A stretch of 64,000 nt of DNA from Setaria digitata (Eukaryota > Nematoda > Chromadorea > Rhabditida > Setariidae). Below the pieces are notes generated by a model that made no database searches, was not told the DNA's origin, and saw nothing but the letters and a program-made list of their open reading frames with translations. Position 1 is the first letter of the stretch. Each line of letters begins with the position of its first letter. Positions 59,652 through 64,000 of the stretch are shown here, piece after piece. The position numbers and the translations under genes were made by a program. The stretch is from the NCBI GenBank assembly GCA_003640385.1, contig RCAB01000300.1, positions 1 through 64,000 on the forward strand, written 5' to 3'.

Positions 59652-60633
59652 GCACAGTTCGAAATTTGACGAGTGTATATATGATAGCCGTGTAGTGACA
59701 GATCTGAGAGGGGAATACAGGGAGTATTGATCGTGATAGGTATCGATTGGAGTGATCGGTGGAGAGGTGTCAGCTTGTGTAGCCATCGGTCAGCGACATG
59801 TCTAACTGAGGGACACTTGTCACAAAGAAGGGACAATGGTGCAAGGTCAGCATTGTGGCCTAAATCCACTGTCAGCTGTTCCGGTTCCGGTTAGCATTTG
59901 TTCCGTCAGTAAATTCTATCCTTTATTAGCATATCATGTTAACAGGAGTAGGAAGCTTTCCCGCTTTCCTTCAAATAAAAATCTCGCCCTAATGAGAGAC
60001 TGTGATGTCGTGAAGGATCCCCGACCGGAGAGGGCGCAATTTTCTCTGTTGAACTTTGTTAAAAATTGGAATTACAAACTGTTTGAAGATAAGCACGGGA
60101 ATACTGGTTATCCTGTCTGCTACGATATTTCGGGATATATACCAGTGGTAGCTGGCCGATGATAGCTGGTCACATTCGTTTTTAATGTCTTAGAAGACGA
60201 GAAGAAAAAGCAGAATTGTTGGAGTTGAATCTCTCGTTGTATATCGCTAATGTATATCGGATAGATATATTCCTGAGAGGATTCTGACGCCCACTGTTTG
60301 CAACACAACCGGAAGAGTGCTTAGAAAACTAGCAGGGATCAATCAGGAAGCATTACGAATCCACTCAGTTCCGAAGATTCAGTTACTATGCTTTGGTTTC
60401 AAAGGGAATACGAAGAAAGCAGTGCACATCGTGTTTCTCAAACATCTCTGATGAGTACATCGTTACTGATTGAGTAGCACATTAAATTATGCAGAAAAGA
60501 TTTGAGGTTTCAAACTTGTCTAGATTGAGCTGTAAGATTTCTTTATTAATTGATAGCTGAGTTAATTGAGAAAACAGAAGTTCGCGCTGTGTACTTCTGA
60601 TTCTGCATAGTTGCGGTTTCAGATGCACCTTAC

Positions 60634-60848
60634 ATAGAGTGCGGCTTCCTTTTTCGCATCAGAATCCGATGGAGAGGTGGTGGTGCTAGGATTCAAAGGA
60701 CGAATTCCTTCAGTATCGCCACTTGCTTCAGATGGAGGAACGGATGGTTGACACTGCGTTGTTCGTGTTCTTGTAAGAGGATTAATTTCAGTGACCGCTC
60801 TCAGTTGGTCATTTTGGATTCGTGATGACCGGTCACTACGCTCTTCAT
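60634..60848 (-). CDS. Internal exon of an unidentified protein-coding gene
   Basis: A 215-nt minus-strand open segment with an acceptor (TTTGTCTCGAAG) and a good donor (CTAT|GTAAGG), phase 1 in and phase 0 out. It encodes a hydrophilic, probably disordered stretch rich in Ser, Thr, Pro, Asp and Glu (for example PSVPPSEASGDTEGIRPLNP). It is not part of mig-15, whose start exon matches human relatives. The neighbouring exons were not found; a phase-0 join to the piece at about 59085 would end in a stop soon after. The rest of the gene probably extends beyond the window end. Confidence 0.5.
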
Positions 60849-63800
60849 CTTCGAGACAAATGTTAATTAGCAGTGGGGAAATAAAAAACAAATGATGGGT
60901 GTTGAAATGATACATAAGATAGCAAATGTATTTTTTAACAAGCAAGGAAGAGTTTCGTTTGGGATGGATATCATCTTATCAGTAAAATTTAATCGCTTTG
61001 GAGGACGCATGACTCATACGCAGTGCATTCAAAATACGCAAAGTGATTCAACAGACTATTTTTTTTGTCAAAAACATTTTAAATGTGCCTTTTAGTAGAG
61101 GTAAAAGCAATGAGTGTCTAATAAATGTATAAGAATGTGATTATGAGCATTTGCCATGCAGTGGATGCTAATGTGATGCAACTTCTGAAGGACTGATAGC
61201 TGATAAAGATAGAGACTAATATCTGATGTTAAATTTCGCTGATAAATGATTATTAAAACTAATATTTGATAGATTTCAGTAAGCTGTCATGAACAGTTTC
61301 TGCAGAAGTTATACTAAAACTGTATATAAACTAGAAGTGAAAATTCAATAAATGAAAGAAAAAACGAAAGTTGAAAAAAAAATGAGAGTAAAATATCCGA
61401 ATAGTAAGAGAAAAAGTAATCTGCTTATGTCATGTAAGAGTTTACTAAGAATATGTAATTTTATTGCATGATGATAAAAACATTTTAAAGGAATTTAGAA
61501 TGATCTTTAAACTGGATGAATTCATCTTCTGTCACTGCAGTTTATAATTGTAATTAGTGCATTATTAATTTTTCTCATCAATTTATTTATTTTTACACTT
61601 ATTTTTTCAAATGAATTTTTACAAATTAATTTTTTCAATAAAACTTTTCCAATAAACTTTCACAATTTAAATTACATAATTGATTTTTGCAATTAATCCC
61701 AACTTATTCATTTTATAAATTTCTACTATGAAACAAGTATTATTTGGAACTGTTATTATTTATAATTTTGTAATTTATCAATTTATAATTAGTGGATTAT
61801 TAATTGACCAGATGCATTCATTCGTGACAACATTTGGCACACCATGAATATTCCAGTCTCGATATAACGGAACATAATCACTATTACTCTAACAGCGCTA
61901 CCGCGACTAAGGTCACGTTACTGGGTGGACGGAAAGAGCGTATCGCACGTGAAGAAACTCAAATTTGTGCAGTGCTACGTAACGTGATTGAAGGAATGCA
62001 TCATCCTCACTGTGTAATACGCTTTAAAACAAAATCCAGTGGATGTGAAAAGTGAGGAGATCGAAGTAAGACAACAAGGTGTTGTGAAGGATTGTCTTGA
62101 GCACAATCTTGGCTAGATTTCCGAAGCCAACATTGCACACTGCTTGAAATGTCTGCAAAGTTCTATTAAATGGATGGGATTGTAGAAATAGCAAAGCAGG
62201 GATTTATTCGGCAAAATTTGAGACGTCAGTAATTAGGATAATATTTGCGCACCTGCTCACATTACCAAATGACGGTTTTCAAGGACATAAAAGTGGTTTG
62301 TAAAAAAGAAGAGAAAAAAGAGGAAATTTTCAGAAGCAACGGTGAAAATTTCAAGGATAAGGTGGGAAAATGTATTAAAAAAAATAAAAAGAAAGAAAAA
62401 AAGGAACGAAAAAAATAAACGATGGAAAGAACACGGATGAAAGATTTTGTATATTGGGAAAAATGAGAAGAACCTTCTGGCTTCCGTTCAAATTTCAATG
62501 AAATTAACGAAAAAACTTTTCCTTAAACAGGAAAGGATAGTTCTTTTTTTTGGGATAACGATAAATACTAGTAGCAATTATATTTCAGTGAGGAATGAAC
62601 GAAATAAATATATGCAACAATGTTAGCATAACATAACAACAACAAAACAATTCTGGAGAGCAGCTGCTGGATAATGACCTCCTCGCCATTTCAAGGCACT
62701 TCAAGTGGCATTCAGAAATCCCGAAATAAACTCCCATAAAGATTCCTTTTCATTACTTTTTTTTCAATTTTTTGCCTCGTCTATCGGCCGTTTTATGGGT
62801 TTCCCCAGAGGCCCACGAATGCATTCGTCAAACCATCGATGCGCCATTAGTCGACAATGTCAGCGAAAAAGACTTTTACATTTGTTGGAAGCTTCCAATG
62901 ATGGTTGGTTATATGTGCCATCAGCTTTTGCATCACTCAGTCGTTGTCATTTGCGCATTTTAATGAGGTGTTCATATTGGATTTCAGATGGAAATTTGAA
63001 TTATTGCAGAGAGGAATAGAGAGAATTTAATGGAAGGGATTTGTTGTGATAGAGATCAAGCAGTTCACATGATTACAACATTTTCAGCAATTTTTTTGGC
63101 TCATGAACAAGTTCAATGAGAGGGAAGGAAAATGTCTAGCAAATATTACTTGTATTAGTAGAGCTTATGGTAGTGGAAAAGTTGTCCAGTTTGAAATTTT
63201 CCTGAGTAAACAGAGATGAAAACCGAAACTTTGAGTAAAGTGGATAAGAAAAGTAAAAATTGAATGCATTTTAAGCACCGTAAAATGCTGCTGAATAGAT
63301 AACTTTTTGATGATGCACTATTGTTGGGCGTCTTTGGTGAGATAAATCAATCCAGAAAGGGGGTTGAACTGACCTGATATCACAGTTATCACTACCTGAA
63401 TCTGCTTCCTTTTAACAGTCACTTCTTCGCTCTTTGCAGCGATCTTCTAACAGTAAGAAGAAACTTTCCAGTAGTTTAGGTGGAAGTGATAACATTTCAG
63501 TTACCTAATATACTGATATGTTCACTTATCACTAATCATTGCCAAAAAAGCGATATTGTTACAAACGTAAGTAGCAAGTGCAAGATTGAAGACATCCTTA
63601 AACATAAATTCAATTTTCCTGAAATTTAAAAAATTGAATTGACGAGGAAAGAAGCCATTATCGCAGTGACCTCATTTATTGGGCGCATTCTTCTTTGTTC
63701 ACTTTTTTTTTTGAAATCCACCATATTGCCCCTTTCGTCTCGTTGTTTAAACGGCCTAATTATTCGTTTTTGGAAATAAACAGCTGGTTCACCATCAAAT

Positions 63801-64000
63801 TATAAATACCTACTGTGAATGGCAGGCACATTAGAAAATTATTTATTTGATAATTGTATTAAATTTTATTACATATCCAACTAGTTTTAATTCATTTTTC
63901 AGAAAATTCAAGTGCTAGACTCTCATTTTCATATAAATTTATTTCATCCTTGTGAAGTTGCAATTGATTAGTTGTAGTAATCTGTCATAGATAAAAGACT
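60849..64000. other. Mostly unassigned distal interval
   Basis: AT-rich sequence with two GC-richer plus-strand open segments. One is 61828-62055 (GGRKERIAREETQICAVLRN). The other is about 62810-63019, after an acceptor-like TTTCCCCAG. Neither has a recognised family or clear partner exon. A/T-only stretches occur at about 61560-61800. If the exon at 60.6-60.8 kb is real, this may be its long upstream intron. Confidence 0.45.

Larger units (their letters stand above)
58527..60633. other. Upstream region of mig-15 with GC-richer and repeat tracts
   Basis: It contains a triplet-repeat stretch at about 59300-59500, a CA repeat, and several open frames on both strands that I cannot assign. An example is plus-strand 59950-60162, ending in GYIPVVAGR. 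On the minus strand, 59085-58981 has an acceptor (CACGTATAG) and a donor (AATC|GTAAGA) and could be a leader or terminal exon. The mig-15 promoter should lie here. Confidence 0.45.

Noticed and set aside
59454..59869. His-Thr and Cys-Val repeat open frames
   Set aside because: They arise only from the CA microsatellite and contain the N.
62705..63019. Possible SOCS-box-like end (SLSRCHLRILMR)
   Set aside because: The spacing does not match the SOCS-box consensus, and a second frame over the same bases is equally open.

Overview
The window is eukaryotic, AT-rich DNA. Its genes have many short exons, TTTTCAG-like 3' splice sites, and 5' leaders preceded by consensus 3' splice sites, as expected where a spliced leader is added in trans. 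The protein set (SMG-4/UPF3, a C/EBP-type CEBP-1, DDI-1, membrin, MIG-15) points to a nematode. Intron sizes and base composition suggest a spirurid or filarial worm, but the species is inference. I saw no bacterial, viral or transposon gene and no convincing tRNA.

Layout. 258-3262 (+): 3' part of smg-4/UPF3, cut by the window start. 3.3-7.3 kb: no gene recognised. 7.3-8.7 kb (-): fragmentary gene, possibly with a telomere-type OB fold. 9.8-13.7 kb (-): complete UDP-glucose pyrophosphorylase (9 exons, 485 aa). 14.7-20.8 kb (-): complete DHX33-like DEAH helicase (15 exons, 692 aa). 22.1-23.7 kb (+): CEBP-1 bZIP factor (4 exons, 311 aa). 25.4-28.2 kb (-): DDI-1 retropepsin-like protease (8 exons, 409 aa). 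31.1-32.4 kb (+): membrin Golgi SNARE (4 exons, 214 aa). 33.4-39.5 kb (-): proton/myo-inositol cotransporter (14 exons, about 621 aa). 42.4-44.9 kb (-): orphan exons that may encode a small membrane protein. 45.0-58.5 kb (-): MIG-15/Misshapen-type kinase (26 exons, about 1180 aa). 58.5-64 kb: repeat-rich, with one convincing exon of an unidentified gene at 60.6-60.8 kb.

The genes are mostly conserved housekeeping or signalling genes with no shared pathway. They act in nonsense-mediated decay, sugar-nucleotide synthesis, RNA remodelling, stress transcription, proteolysis linked to the proteasome, ER-Golgi fusion, inositol uptake and MAP4K signalling. Exon models were built by hand from reading frame, splice consensus and remembered family sequences. 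For most genes the exon lengths sum to whole codons, which supports the models.

The main points for a second look are two apparent GC-AG introns, a possible poison exon in the helicase, tandem in-frame acceptors in membrin, a 27-nt microexon in mig-15, the OB-fold-like fragment, the orphan membrane-protein exons, and six single-N joins that look like unmerged contig ends.
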